NCBI GenBank assembly: GCA_017429165.1
Contig: JAFRPL010000032.1
Location: 109,007-173,006, forward strand
Reading direction: 5' to 3'
Source: Clostridia bacterium
GTDB lineage: Bacteria; Bacillota; Clostridia; Oscillospirales; CAG-382
DNA: 64,000 bases
A program made the position numbers and the translations under genes. Below are positions 7,920 through 19,309 of the stretch, one piece after another (position 1 is the stretch's first letter; each line of letters starts with the position of its first letter). The notes beneath the pieces were generated by a model, which saw nothing but the letters and a program-made list of their open reading frames with translations, had not been told where the DNA came from and did not search any database.

Positions 7920-8778
7920 ATTCGGACCAGCCGGCAATTCCCTTTCGTTTTACGCGGACGGCAAGAAGAGCACGCTGCAGGCGTTTGAATGGCTGAAGCA
8001 AAAAGGGCTGGACGCATACGAATATCAGGGCGGCAAAGGCATTTACGCAAGCGACGTGACGCTTGGCGCCCTTGGCGAGGAAGCCGCGAAAAACAGCATA
8101 ACCGTTTCGCTCCACGCGCCGTATTACATATCGCTTTCTTCCGTTGAGGAAGAAAAACGGCAGAACAGCGTGAACTACATAACGCGCTCGGCTTCCGCCG
8201 CAGATCTTTTGAAAGCGCGCGTGTTTGTGGTACATTCGGGTTCGGCGAGCGGGACCGACCGCGAAGACGCGATGCGCCGCGCCGAAAGCACGCTTTTTGC
8301 GGCGGCGCAGGCGCTGGAAGACGGCGGGTATTCCGCACGCGCCGGGCTCGAGACGATGGGCAAGTTAAACCAGCTGGGCACGCTCGACGAAGTCATACGG
8401 CTGTGCAGAGTAAGCGAAAAGCATTTCTGCCCCGTGGTGGACTTCGGGCATCTGAACGCGCGCACGCTGGGCGGCATAAGTTCGGAAGACGACTACAAGC
8501 GCATATTCGATACGATATCGCGCGAGCTCGGCGCGATTTACGCCGAAGAGCTGCACTGCCATTTTTCTAAAATAGAATACACCAAAATGGGCGAAAAGAA
8601 ACACCTTACGTTTGAAGACGAGGTCTACGGACCTTCGTACGAGCAGTTTATGAACGCCGTGGTTTCGCTGGGAGTACATCCCACCGTGATATGCGAATCC
8701 GACGGAACGATGGCGGAAGACGCCCTGACGATGAAAAGATACTATGAAAATGAATGCGGAAAGCAAAAGAACGGTTAA
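7906..8778 (+). CDS. Endonuclease IV-like TIM-barrel protein
   Basis: The 290-residue protein shows the layout of the AP endonuclease family 2 barrel: SLHAPYYIS early, FVVHSGSASG, GLETMGK, PVVDFGHLNAR and HCHFSKIEYT, supplying His, Glu and Asp residues like those that hold the trinuclear zinc site of endonuclease IV. It would cut DNA at abasic sites, though this divergent clade could also be a sugar isomerase-type barrel. The start overlaps yqeG by 14 bases with an AGGAAAG site upstream. Confidence 0.82.
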   Translation: MKRTEFGPAGNSLSFYADGKKSTLQAFEWLKQKGLDAYEYQGGKGIYASDVTLGALGEEAAKNSITVSLHAPYYISLSSVEEEKRQNSVNYITRSASAADLLKARVFVVHSGSASGTDREDAMRRAESTLFAAAQALEDGGYSARAGLETMGKLNQLGTLDEVIRLCRVSEKHFCPVVDFGHLNARTLGGISSEDDYKRIFDTISRELGAIYAEELHCHFSKIEYTKMGEKKHLTFEDEVYGPSYEQFMNAVVSLGVHPTVICESDGTMAEDALTMKRYYENECGKQKNG

Positions 8779-9445
8779 GAAAATACTCATATGGTGCGGC
8801 GTTACGGTTTTGCTGTGCCTGCTGCTCGTAATCGCTGCGAACCTTACAGTCATTTTTTCGGCAAAGCCGCGCGTGATAGCGCAATCCGACGCCGAAAGTC
8901 TGAACGCCGACTGCATACTGGTACTCGGCGCCAAAATAGAAGGCGACTACCCTTCCGACGTGCTGAAAGACCGCCTGGACGTGGCGATAGAATTATATCA
9001 AGCGGGCGCGGCACCGAAGCTTTTGATGTCCGGCGACCACGGCACGGACGGCTATGACGAGCCTTCGGTGATGAAACGGTACGCCATAGAACACGGCGTG
9101 CCTTCATACGATATTTTCTGCGACCACGCCGGTTTTAATACCTACGATTCGCTCGCGCGTGCGAAAAAGGTGTTCGGCTGTCAGAAGATCATCGCCGTTA
9201 CTCAGGGCTTTCATATATCGCGCGCGGTGTTTTTGGGCAAGGCGCTTGATATCGATATCTACGGCGTGACGAGCGACCGCAGCCCGTACAAATTTTCGAA
9301 CCACGTGCGCGAATCGCTTGCGCGCGTCAAAGCGGTGTTCACGGCTGTGTTCAAGCCCGAACCGCGTTACCTTGGCGAAAGTGTTCCCATAACCGGCGAC
9401 GGGAGAGTCACCGACGATATATCGTTTGATACCGGAGAAGAATGA
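8744..9445 (+). CDS. SanA/YdcF-like DUF218 membrane protein
   Basis: The 233-residue product has one N-terminal transmembrane segment (about residues 14-34) and a DUF218 domain marked by CILVLGAKIEGD, KLLMSGDHG, NTYDSLARA and AVTQGFHISRA. This is the SanA-type arrangement, an anchored enzyme-like domain outside the membrane. SanA affects envelope permeability in Escherichia coli; its reaction is not known. It overlaps the preceding gene by 35 bases and ends one base before prmA, so it is in the same transcript. Confidence 0.85.
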   Translation: MKMNAESKRTVKKILIWCGVTVLLCLLLVIAANLTVIFSAKPRVIAQSDAESLNADCILVLGAKIEGDYPSDVLKDRLDVAIELYQAGAAPKLLMSGDHGTDGYDEPSVMKRYAIEHGVPSYDIFCDHAGFNTYDSLARAKKVFGCQKIIAVTQGFHISRAVFLGKALDIDIYGVTSDRSPYKFSNHVRESLARVKAVFTAVFKPEPRYLGESVPITGDGRVTDDISFDTGEE

Positions 9446-9446
9446 A

Positions 9447-12394
<2,948 letters not shown>

Positions 12395-12408
12395 AAGGAG
12401 ATATAAAG

Positions 12409-13635
12409 ATGAACAAATCCATGCTCAGAAAATACGCGGCGCTGATAGTGAGATGCGGCGCCAACGTGCAGAAAAAGCAGGAAGCGGTGATCTACAGCGC
12501 TGTCGATCAGCACGATTTTGCGCTGATGCTCGCGGAAGAATGCTACCGCGCGGGCGCTTCGGAAGTCACGATGGAATGGACGTATCAGCCCATCACCAAG
12601 CTGAATTACAAAAAGATGACGCTCAAAAAGCTTTCGGAATACCCCGCATGGCGCGAAGAAAAGCTGAAGCACACGTCTAAAGTGCTGCCCGCCGCGATAC
12701 ACATACTTTCGGAAGATCCCGACGGGCTGAACGGAATAGATTTTGAAAAAGTGGCAAAGGCGCGCCAGGCGATATTCCCCAGAATCAAGCCCTACCGCAC
12801 CGCGATGGAAAACCGTTACCAGTGGACGATAGCCGCCGTGCCTTCGCCCGCCTGGGCAAAAAAAGTGTTCCCGGGAGAGCGCGCGTCGGTCGCAATGAAA
12901 AAGCTGTGGGACGCGATATTCGCCACCTGTTACGTGGAAAAAGACAACGATCCGCTCGCCGACTGGGCGAAACGCAACGCAGATTTCAAAAAGCGCAGTT
13001 CCCTGTTAAACGAAAAGCATTTTGATTATCTGCACTACAAATCCGAAAACGGCACCGATTTCAAAGTGTGGCTCATGCCCGAATCGCGCTGGGGCGGCGG
13101 CAGCGACACGACGCTGAGCGGCGTGACGTTCAACCCCAATCTTCCCACGGAGGAAGTTTTCACTGCCCCGTGCAGAGGCCGCGCAGAAGGACGGCTCGTT
13201 TCGACCAAGCCGCTTTCGTATAACGGCGCGCTTATAGAAAACTTTGAATTCACGTTCAAGGACGGCAAAGTAGTATCGCACAAAGCCGAAAAGAACGACG
13301 ATCTGCTTGAAAAGATGATAACGATGGACGAAGGCGCAGCATATTTGGGTGAAGTGGCGCTGGTCCCCAAAGGTTCGGGCGTGGACAAGTGCGGCGTGCT
13401 GTTCTACGAAACGCTGTTCGACGAAAACGCCTCCTGTCACATAGCGCTGGGTTCGGGGTACGCCGACTGCCTGGAAGGGTTCGAGAATATGACGCCCGAC
13501 GAACGCAAAGAAAAAGGGCTCAACGATTCCATGATCCACGTCGATTTCATGGTCGGCGCGGAAGATCTTTCGATTGTAGGATACAAGGACGGCAAACCCT
13601 TTGAAATATTCAAAAACGGCACCTGGGCGTTTTGA
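12409..13635 (+). CDS. M29 family aminopeptidase
   Basis: The 408-residue product is a member of the AmpS/T metalloaminopeptidase family (peptidase family M29). Visible hallmarks are NLPTEEVFTAP (Glu ligand region), LGEVALVP, FYETLFDENASCHIALG and the end motif VDFMVGAEDL, all in the C-terminal half, which binds two metal ions. It removes N-terminal residues from peptides in the cytoplasm, consistent with the peptide importer nearby. The start at 12409 is fixed by AAGGAG eight bases upstream; longer in-frame extensions overlap ligA and are not needed. Confidence 0.92.
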   Translation: MNKSMLRKYAALIVRCGANVQKKQEAVIYSAVDQHDFALMLAEECYRAGASEVTMEWTYQPITKLNYKKMTLKKLSEYPAWREEKLKHTSKVLPAAIHILSEDPDGLNGIDFEKVAKARQAIFPRIKPYRTAMENRYQWTIAAVPSPAWAKKVFPGERASVAMKKLWDAIFATCYVEKDNDPLADWAKRNADFKKRSSLLNEKHFDYLHYKSENGTDFKVWLMPESRWGGGSDTTLSGVTFNPNLPTEEVFTAPCRGRAEGRLVSTKPLSYNGALIENFEFTFKDGKVVSHKAEKNDDLLEKMITMDEGAAYLGEVALVPKGSGVDKCGVLFYETLFDENASCHIALGSGYADCLEGFENMTPDERKEKGLNDSMIHVDFMVGAEDLSIVGYKDGKPFEIFKNGTWAF

Positions 13636-13665
13636 GATTTGGTTTACATAATTTTGTAAAATCGC

Positions 13666-13694
13666 TTGACATATCGGGCAGGAACGGTTATAAT
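13666..13694 (+). promoter_or_regulatory. Consensus sigma-A promoter of uppP
   Basis: TTGACA (13666-13671) and TATAAT (13689-13694) are exactly 17 bases apart, a full consensus match. It precedes GGAGG and the ATG of uppP. Confidence 0.88.
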
Positions 13695-13748
13695 ACTCTT
13701 GCTTGAAACATATTTTCTTGTGAAATATGCAGTTTCGGAGGCAAATGA

Positions 13749-14582
13749 ATGTCTGTTCTCGAAGGTTTACTTTACGGGCTGCTGCAGGGACTTACCGAGT
13801 TTTTGCCCGTGTCGTCGTCCGGCCATCTGGCGCTTGCGCAGAACATTTTCGGCGCAAAGGATATGGAAACGAATTATCTGACGTTTACCGTCCTTTTGCA
13901 CCTCGGCACGCTGGCGGCGGTGGTTTTCGTATACCGCAAAGACGTGTGGCTTATGATAAAGGGCTTTTTCACACTTATGAAAAAGCTGTTCACTTCCCGC
14001 CTGCGCGAGGGGCTAGATTACGGCGAAAAGCTGTTTTTGCTTGTGTTCATAGCGACTCTGCCGCTTGTGGCGGCGGTGTTCCTTGAAGACAAGATCGAAA
14101 GCGTTTCCGGCGTGGTGTGGGCGATAGGTCTGCTGCTCATAGTAAACGGACTGATGCTTTACGTGGCCGACAAACTCGCAAAAGGAGATCTTTCCGTGCA
14201 GGACGCCAAACCCCGCCACGCGATATTTGTCGGAATAATGCAGATCCTGGGGATATTCCCCGGAATATCGCGTTCCGGCGCCACCGTGACGGGCGGACTT
14301 TTTTCGGGGTTCGGCAAAGAAGACGCGGTGAAAATTTCGTTTCTGATGTCGATACCCGCTATAGCCGGCGCGAACATACTCAAGATATTCGAACTAAAAA
14401 ACAATCCGCTGCCCGAAGGTTCGCTTCCGGCGGTGCTCTGCGGCATTGCCGCGGCGGTGATTTCGGGTTTTGCGGCAATAAAGCTTTTGCAGTTCATTGC
14501 AAAGAGCAAAAAGCTTTCGGTCTTTTCGCTGTATTGCGTGATCATCGGCGCGGCGGCGATAATCTACGATATTATTAACTAA
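13749..14582 (+). CDS. uppP: Undecaprenyl-diphosphatase UppP (BacA)
   Basis: The 277-residue integral membrane protein begins with the UppP signature GLLQGLTEFLPVSSSGHL and carries the second, GISRSGATVTGG, at about residues 175-186; both surround the active site in this family. It dephosphorylates undecaprenyl diphosphate so the lipid carrier can be reused in peptidoglycan synthesis, and gives bacitracin tolerance. Seven or more hydrophobic segments are visible. It has its own consensus promoter and a GGAGG site seven bases before the ATG. Confidence 0.96.
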   Translation: MSVLEGLLYGLLQGLTEFLPVSSSGHLALAQNIFGAKDMETNYLTFTVLLHLGTLAAVVFVYRKDVWLMIKGFFTLMKKLFTSRLREGLDYGEKLFLLVFIATLPLVAAVFLEDKIESVSGVVWAIGLLLIVNGLMLYVADKLAKGDLSVQDAKPRHAIFVGIMQILGIFPGISRSGATVTGGLFSGFGKEDAVKISFLMSIPAIAGANILKIFELKNNPLPEGSLPAVLCGIAAAVISGFAAIKLLQFIAKSKKLSVFSLYCVIIGAAAIIYDIIN

Positions 14583-14598
14583 CAAAGGTTCGGTGAAA

Positions 14599-17226
14599 AT
14601 GGCGAACAAGAACAAAAAGAAGAAAAACAATAACAAAAAGAACGAATCCGCCGTAAAACAGCTCAATCCCAAGACTCAGAAGGCAATAAAGAACGGCAGC
14701 GTGAAAAATGCCGCCGAAAGCGAGACCCGGGTCAGAAAGCCGCTCGGATTTATGCCTTATTTGCTCGGCACGATAGCCGTGCTGTTGTTCCTGCTCCTGA
14801 TAATGCAGGATAACGCCGGGTATCTCGGCTCGGTGCTCGCGCCGTTTTTCAAGGGGCTGTTCGGTTACGGCGCCTTTGCCATACCCGTGTATCTTCTTGC
14901 CGTGGCTCTGCTTTGGAAACGCGACCGCAAAAACGGCACGTCGGGCGCGAGATATCTGCTTTGCATCGCCAATTTCATATTCGTGCTGGTGCTGATACAT
15001 ATGCACACCGCCACTCCCGAACAAAGGTCGTTCGACCAGGGCGAAATATCGTTCTTTAAGGCGTTTTATGAAAACGGGACGCAGGGCATCGGCGGCGGAG
15101 CCATAGGCGGCACGCTGGGCAGCGGGATAGAATTCCTGCTCAAGCCCGTGCTCACTTATATTATAGGATATTTCGTGGCGATCATAACGTTCCTGTTCCT
15201 TATCGGCACCTCGCCTTCGGCGATAGCGCGCGCCATAAAGAAATCCGCGTCGCAGGCCGCCGAAGCGCGCCGCGAGCGCGAAGCCGAGCTTGAAGAACAG
15301 GCCCGCCTTGCCGAGGAAGAAGCGCGCAAACGCAAGCCGGCGGAAGCCGCTCCCGCGCGTAATACCGAAAAGAAACGCAAGTTTGAACTGCCCGAGATAC
15401 CGGATATCGACGAAAACGAACAAACGCCTCCCGAAGAGATGATACCGGCGACCCCGATCGTCGTTCCGACGGAAGAAACGGTCGTCGAACCCGCGGTCGA
15501 TCCGCTTGACCAGGGCAACTACGAATCATTCTTCAAAGAAGCCGACGGCGACGCTCCGCTCATAGACAACCCGTCCGAATTCGTCGACCCCGCCGTTAGC
15601 TCGGCGGAATTCAATTCCGACGCCGTGACGGTAAAAGAGACCACGCCTGTAAGCGAGGACGGCGAAGCGCTCGTACCCGAAGAATATCCCGAGGACGCCA
15701 CGCTCGAAGAGGACGCGCCTCCTCCCGTTCCGCCATACGTTTTCCCGCCCATATCGCTCCTTTCGGAAGGCAGCAGCGATTATCTGCGCCAGGATCCCAA
15801 CCGCACGCAGCTTATCGGTCAGAAGCTGGTTTCCATCTTGCGCACTTACGGCGTTAAAGTCACGCTCGTTTCCACGAGCTGCGGCCCCGCGGTGACGCGT
15901 TACGAAGTCCTTCCCGACGAAGGCGTGCGCGTCAGCCGGATAGAAAGCCTCGCCGACGATATACGTCTGCGCCTCGCCGCCTCGAGCGTGAGGATAGAAT
16001 CCAACATCCCGGGCAAAGCCGCCATAGGCATAGAGATCCCCAACGACACGTCATCGGTGGTCAAGCTGCGCGACCTTATAGACAACGACATTTTCCGCAG
16101 CAACAAATCCAAGCTGTTCGTCTGCCTCGGCGTGGACGTGGGCGGCAACCCCATATATTTCGATATCCCCGATATGCCGCATCTTATCATCGCCGGCGCC
16201 ACCGGCATGGGCAAATCGGTATGCATAAACTCCATTATCATTTCGCTCCTCTACCGCGCCAAGCCGGACGAGCTGAAATTCATAATGATAGACCCCAAGA
16301 AGATAGAGCTTTCGTGCTACAACGGCATCCCGCACCTTATGGTGCCCGTCGTCAATGATCCGCGCACCGCGGCGGGTTCGCTCAACTGGGCGGTCAACGA
16401 GATGGAGCGCCGCTATTCGCTTATGGAGTCTTTAGGCACGGCGCGCAATCTTGACGAATACAATTCCATTGTCGAAGGCGACCCCGAGCGTGAAAAACTG
16501 CCGTACGTGGTGATAATCATCGACGAGCTTGCCGACCTTATGATGACTGCGAAAGACGCGGTTGAAACTTCGATCTGCCGCCTGGCGCAGAAAGCGCGCG
16601 CCGCGGGTATATACCTCATACTCGGTACGCAGCGGCCTGACGCGACGGTCATCACCGGCCTTATAAAAGCCAACGTGCCTTCCAAGATAGCGTTCACCGT
16701 TTCTTCGGCGATCGATTCGCGCATCATACTCGACGAAAGCGGCGCCGAAGCGCTGCTGGGTAAAGGCGATATGCTCTTTGCGCCGGTAAAATCGATGAAA
16801 AAGATACGCGTACAGGGCGCGTTCGTAGACGGTAAGACCGAAGTCAACGCGGTCTGCAATTTCGTACGCAACACTGCGCAGGCGACTTACAGCGACGACG
16901 TTATGAAGATGATCGAACAGGAAGCTTCGCAGTGCGGCAAGCAGGCCAAGCACACCGCGGCTCCCGTTTCCGGCGGCGACGAGCAGGAAGATCCGCTCTT
17001 CCTCGACGCGCTTGGCATAGCGTTCGAATACGAGACCATGGCGACTTCCCTACTTCAGCGCAAGCTTTCGGTCGGTTATTCCAGAGCGCAGAAGATGATA
17101 GATATGATGGAAGACCGCGGTTACGTGGGCAAGTTTGACCCCGCGACCAAAAAGCGAAAGATAATCCTCACCAAGGAAGAATATGATGAACTCAGACTCA
17201 ACAAATCGTCCGCGCAGAGCGAATAG
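14599..17226 (+). CDS. DNA translocase FtsK/SpoIIIE
   Basis: The 875-residue protein has a Lys-rich start, about four transmembrane segments within residues 48-215, an acidic Pro/Glu-rich linker (about 215-390), and the RecA-like motor with Walker A ATGMGKS, DPKKIELS and the Walker B region VVIIIDELADLMM. A C-terminal winged-helix gamma domain follows (about residue 795 onward), which in this family reads DNA orientation signals. It pumps chromosomal DNA through the division or sporulation septum. FtsK and SpoIIIE cannot be told apart here. The ATG at 14599 is chosen over a GTG at 14593 because of its spacing to AAAGG. Confidence 0.94.
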   Translation: MANKNKKKKNNNKKNESAVKQLNPKTQKAIKNGSVKNAAESETRVRKPLGFMPYLLGTIAVLLFLLLIMQDNAGYLGSVLAPFFKGLFGYGAFAIPVYLLAVALLWKRDRKNGTSGARYLLCIANFIFVLVLIHMHTATPEQRSFDQGEISFFKAFYENGTQGIGGGAIGGTLGSGIEFLLKPVLTYIIGYFVAIITFLFLIGTSPSAIARAIKKSASQAAEARREREAELEEQARLAEEEARKRKPAEAAPARNTEKKRKFELPEIPDIDENEQTPPEEMIPATPIVVPTEETVVEPAVDPLDQGNYESFFKEADGDAPLIDNPSEFVDPAVSSAEFNSDAVTVKETTPVSEDGEALVPEEYPEDATLEEDAPPPVPPYVFPPISLLSEGSSDYLRQDPNRTQLIGQKLVSILRTYGVKVTLVSTSCGPAVTRYEVLPDEGVRVSRIESLADDIRLRLAASSVRIESNIPGKAAIGIEIPNDTSSVVKLRDLIDNDIFRSNKSKLFVCLGVDVGGNPIYFDIPDMPHLIIAGATGMGKSVCINSIIISLLYRAKPDELKFIMIDPKKIELSCYNGIPHLMVPVVNDPRTAAGSLNWAVNEMERRYSLMESLGTARNLDEYNSIVEGDPEREKLPYVVIIIDELADLMMTAKDAVETSICRLAQKARAAGIYLILGTQRPDATVITGLIKANVPSKIAFTVSSAIDSRIILDESGAEALLGKGDMLFAPVKSMKKIRVQGAFVDGKTEVNAVCNFVRNTAQATYSDDVMKMIEQEASQCGKQAKHTAAPVSGGDEQEDPLFLDALGIAFEYETMATSLLQRKLSVGYSRAQKMIDMMEDRGYVGKFDPATKKRKIILTKEEYDELRLNKSSAQSE

Positions 17227-17767
17227 AGCCGTCGCCGCGGCGCTTATCGTATGCATACTGTTTGCACTGACCTCCTGCCGCCGCAAAGCGATACGGATAA
17301 CAAACGAGGAAGCAATGCCGGTGCAGACGGTCATTGACGCCCAGGCGAATCTCGACGCCGCGCTGTATATTTCGGCGTTCCCGCCCGATTTCATAGCCGC
17401 GGCGCGTGCCTATTACGAGCTTACGGAAGGCGTTTCTTTAGAAGAATTCCTTACGGATTCATATATCGTCCCCGCCGCCGAAAACTGCGAAACAAACTAC
17501 GGCAAGGGCTTTGGGTGCGAATATCTGGTGCACGCGATCATTGAGCATCCGGTCGCCGAAAACGAGCGAGATTTTGCCAAATATATCGATTACAACGTGA
17601 TCGATTACGATATGGACGTGAGCCGCATACAAAGAGCGGTAAAAGCCGTGGGGACGCTCAATTCCTGGGGCGACGACGCCGAGGATTCCGATTCCGCTTC
17701 GTACGTACTCATTCAGACGGACGGCGTGTGGTATCTGCATCCGATGTACTTTTTGACCATATACTGA
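17183..17767 (+). CDS. Hypothetical lipoprotein
   Basis: The 194-residue product has a basic start, a hydrophobic stretch and the lipobox LTSC at about residues 29-32, so it is probably a lipoprotein. The mature part contains a helical stretch and ends with VWYLHPMYFLTIY, a layout seen in small extracytoplasmic proteins with a DUF4878/NTF2-like fold, but I cannot assign a family. It starts inside the last 44 bases of the ftsK gene, with AAGGAAG upstream of the ATG, so translation is coupled to the DNA pump. A terminator follows. Confidence 0.75.
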   Translation: MMNSDSTNRPRRANRAVAAALIVCILFALTSCRRKAIRITNEEAMPVQTVIDAQANLDAALYISAFPPDFIAAARAYYELTEGVSLEEFLTDSYIVPAAENCETNYGKGFGCEYLVHAIIEHPVAENERDFAKYIDYNVIDYDMDVSRIQRAVKAVGTLNSWGDDAEDSDSASYVLIQTDGVWYLHPMYFLTIY

Positions 17768-17778
17768 AAACGCAAAAA

Positions 17779-17807
17779 AAGATCCGCCTTGAACTCGGGC
17801 GGATCTT
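17779..17807. terminator. Bidirectional intrinsic terminator
   Basis: A 10-bp stem (17779-17788 with 17798-17807) has a T run on the plus side and a poly-A run on the other side that gives a T run for the minus strand. It ends both the ftsK-lipoprotein run and the opp operon. Confidence 0.85.
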
Positions 17808-17812
17808 GTTTT

Positions 17813-18265
17813 TTATTTGCTGCTGTAGATGATGAACAGTACCAGCGCGGCGAGCATAAGCACGGCGCCTGCGCACAGATAGTGCAGGTACGGGGATTTC
17901 TTTTCCAGCCGGCGCTTGCGGTATTCGTAGTAGCTGCGGCTTTCGCTTGACAGGTCCTTGCGCAGCAGTTTGAACCACAAAGACACCGAATAGCCAAGCA
18001 TAGTGAACGTTCCGGCGTTAGCGGAGATCACGAGCAGACCTACGCCCGCGATGAGGACGCCGCTGACAAAGCACGCGTCGCACAGAGCGTGGAACGTGTC
18101 TTTGGGCGTTTCCTTGGAAAACGCGCCGAGCAGGAACATAAACCCCGCCGCCAATGCGACACCTGCCGCCAGCGTTATGAGAAAGCGTTTGAGAAACGCT
18201 TTTCTTTTTTCGGCCGCGGAAGGAGCGTTGCCGGTGCTGACGACGTTCAGTTCGTTTTCTTCCAT
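17813..18265 (-). CDS. DUF3899-like small membrane protein, last gene of opp operon
   Basis: The 150-residue product has three hydrophobic segments (about residues 27-48, 63-87 and 126-147) separated by a basic loop (RKRRLEKK). The pattern HALCDACFVSGVLIAGVGLLVIS followed by a Tyr-rich region resembles the DUF3899 membrane proteins of Firmicutes, a family without a known role. It begins three bases after the oppF stop, so it is transcribed with the peptide transporter. A link to transport is inferred only from this position. Confidence 0.7.
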   Translation of the reverse strand: MEENELNVVSTGNAPSAAEKRKAFLKRFLITLAAGVALAAGFMFLLGAFSKETPKDTFHALCDACFVSGVLIAGVGLLVISANAGTFTMLGYSVSLWFKLLRKDLSSESRSYYEYRKRRLEKKSPYLHYLCAGAVLMLAALVLFIIYSSK

Positions 18266-18268
18266 AGA

Positions 18269-19309
18269 TCAGCCGTTGTCTTCCGCGCGGAATTTGCGTT
18301 CCTCGGCGTCGTTGCAAAGCACGAAATGACCGGGACGGATCTCGCGGAAGGTGGGCTGCTGCTGGGAATAATCGTGCTCGAGTGCGCTTTCGTAAATTAT
18401 GCGCTTACGCTGTTTTTCGTAATTGGGGTCGGGCAGCGGGATCGCCGAAAGGAGCGCGCGCGTATACGGATGGAACGGATGCGCGAACAGCTCTTCGGTC
18501 TCGGCAAGTTCGACCATACGGCCGTAATACATAACGGCAATGCGGTCAGAGAAATACTTGACGACCGAAAGGTCGTGCGCTATGAACATTATGGTGAGCC
18601 CCATCTTGGTGCGCAGCTCGTTGAGCAGGTTGATGACCTGCGCCTGGATCGAAACGTCGAGCGCGGAAATAGGTTCGTCGGCGATGATGAGGTCGGGGTT
18701 GAGCACCATTGCGCGCGCTATACCGACGCGCTGGCGCTGACCGCCCGAAAACTCGTGCTGATAACGTTCTGCATGTTCGGGCAGAAGTCCGACCATATCG
18801 AGCACCTCTTTGACGCGGCGATCGATGACCTCTTTATCCTTTTCGCCGGAGATTATGAGCCCTTCGGCTATGATCTCGCGGATAGTCATACGGGGGTTGA
18901 GGCAGGCGGAGGGATCCTGGAATATCATCTGCATACCGGTCATTACTTTGGCTTTTTTGGCCTTTTTAACGTCGATCTTTGCTTGTTTGATATCTTTTTC
19001 GAGCGCTTCCGCCTCGGCGGTCTTGCCTTCTTTTTTAAGCTGTTTTAACTGCTTTTTCTTATCCTTGATACCGCTGCTTATGCGATATCCCTTGAAATAG
19101 ATGTCGCCGCCGGTGATATCGTAAAGCTTGATGATATCGCGGCCCGTGGTTGTCTTGCCGCAGCCGGATTCGCCGACCATGCCGAAGACTTCGCCGCGTT
19201 TGATATCGAACGAGATATCGTCCACGGCTTTAACAACGGCGCCCAGGCCGAGTTTGAAATACTGTTTAAGATGTTCTACCCGGAGGAGTACTTCTTTTTC
19301 TTCAGCCAT
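18269..19309 (-). CDS. oppF: Oligopeptide ABC transporter ATPase OppF, with insert
   Basis: The 346-residue protein is an ABC ATPase of the OppF type: Walker A GESGCGKTT (46-54), Q-loop IFQDP (Gln131), signature FSGGQRQ, Walker B LIIADEP and the C-terminal peptide-importer extension. It powers oligopeptide import together with OppD. Between the first beta strands and the Q-loop it has an extra Lys/Glu/Ala-rich helical stretch of about 40 residues (80-122) that normal OppF proteins lack. Its start overlaps the oppD stop by 8 bases. Confidence 0.93.
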   Translation of the reverse strand: MAEEKEVLLRVEHLKQYFKLGLGAVVKAVDDISFDIKRGEVFGMVGESGCGKTTTGRDIIKLYDITGGDIYFKGYRISSGIKDKKKQLKQLKKEGKTAEAEALEKDIKQAKIDVKKAKKAKVMTGMQMIFQDPSACLNPRMTIREIIAEGLIISGEKDKEVIDRRVKEVLDMVGLLPEHAERYQHEFSGGQRQRVGIARAMVLNPDLIIADEPISALDVSIQAQVINLLNELRTKMGLTIMFIAHDLSVVKYFSDRIAVMYYGRMVELAETEELFAHPFHPYTRALLSAIPLPDPNYEKQRKRIIYESALEHDYSQQQPTFREIRPGHFVLCNDAEERKFRAEDNG

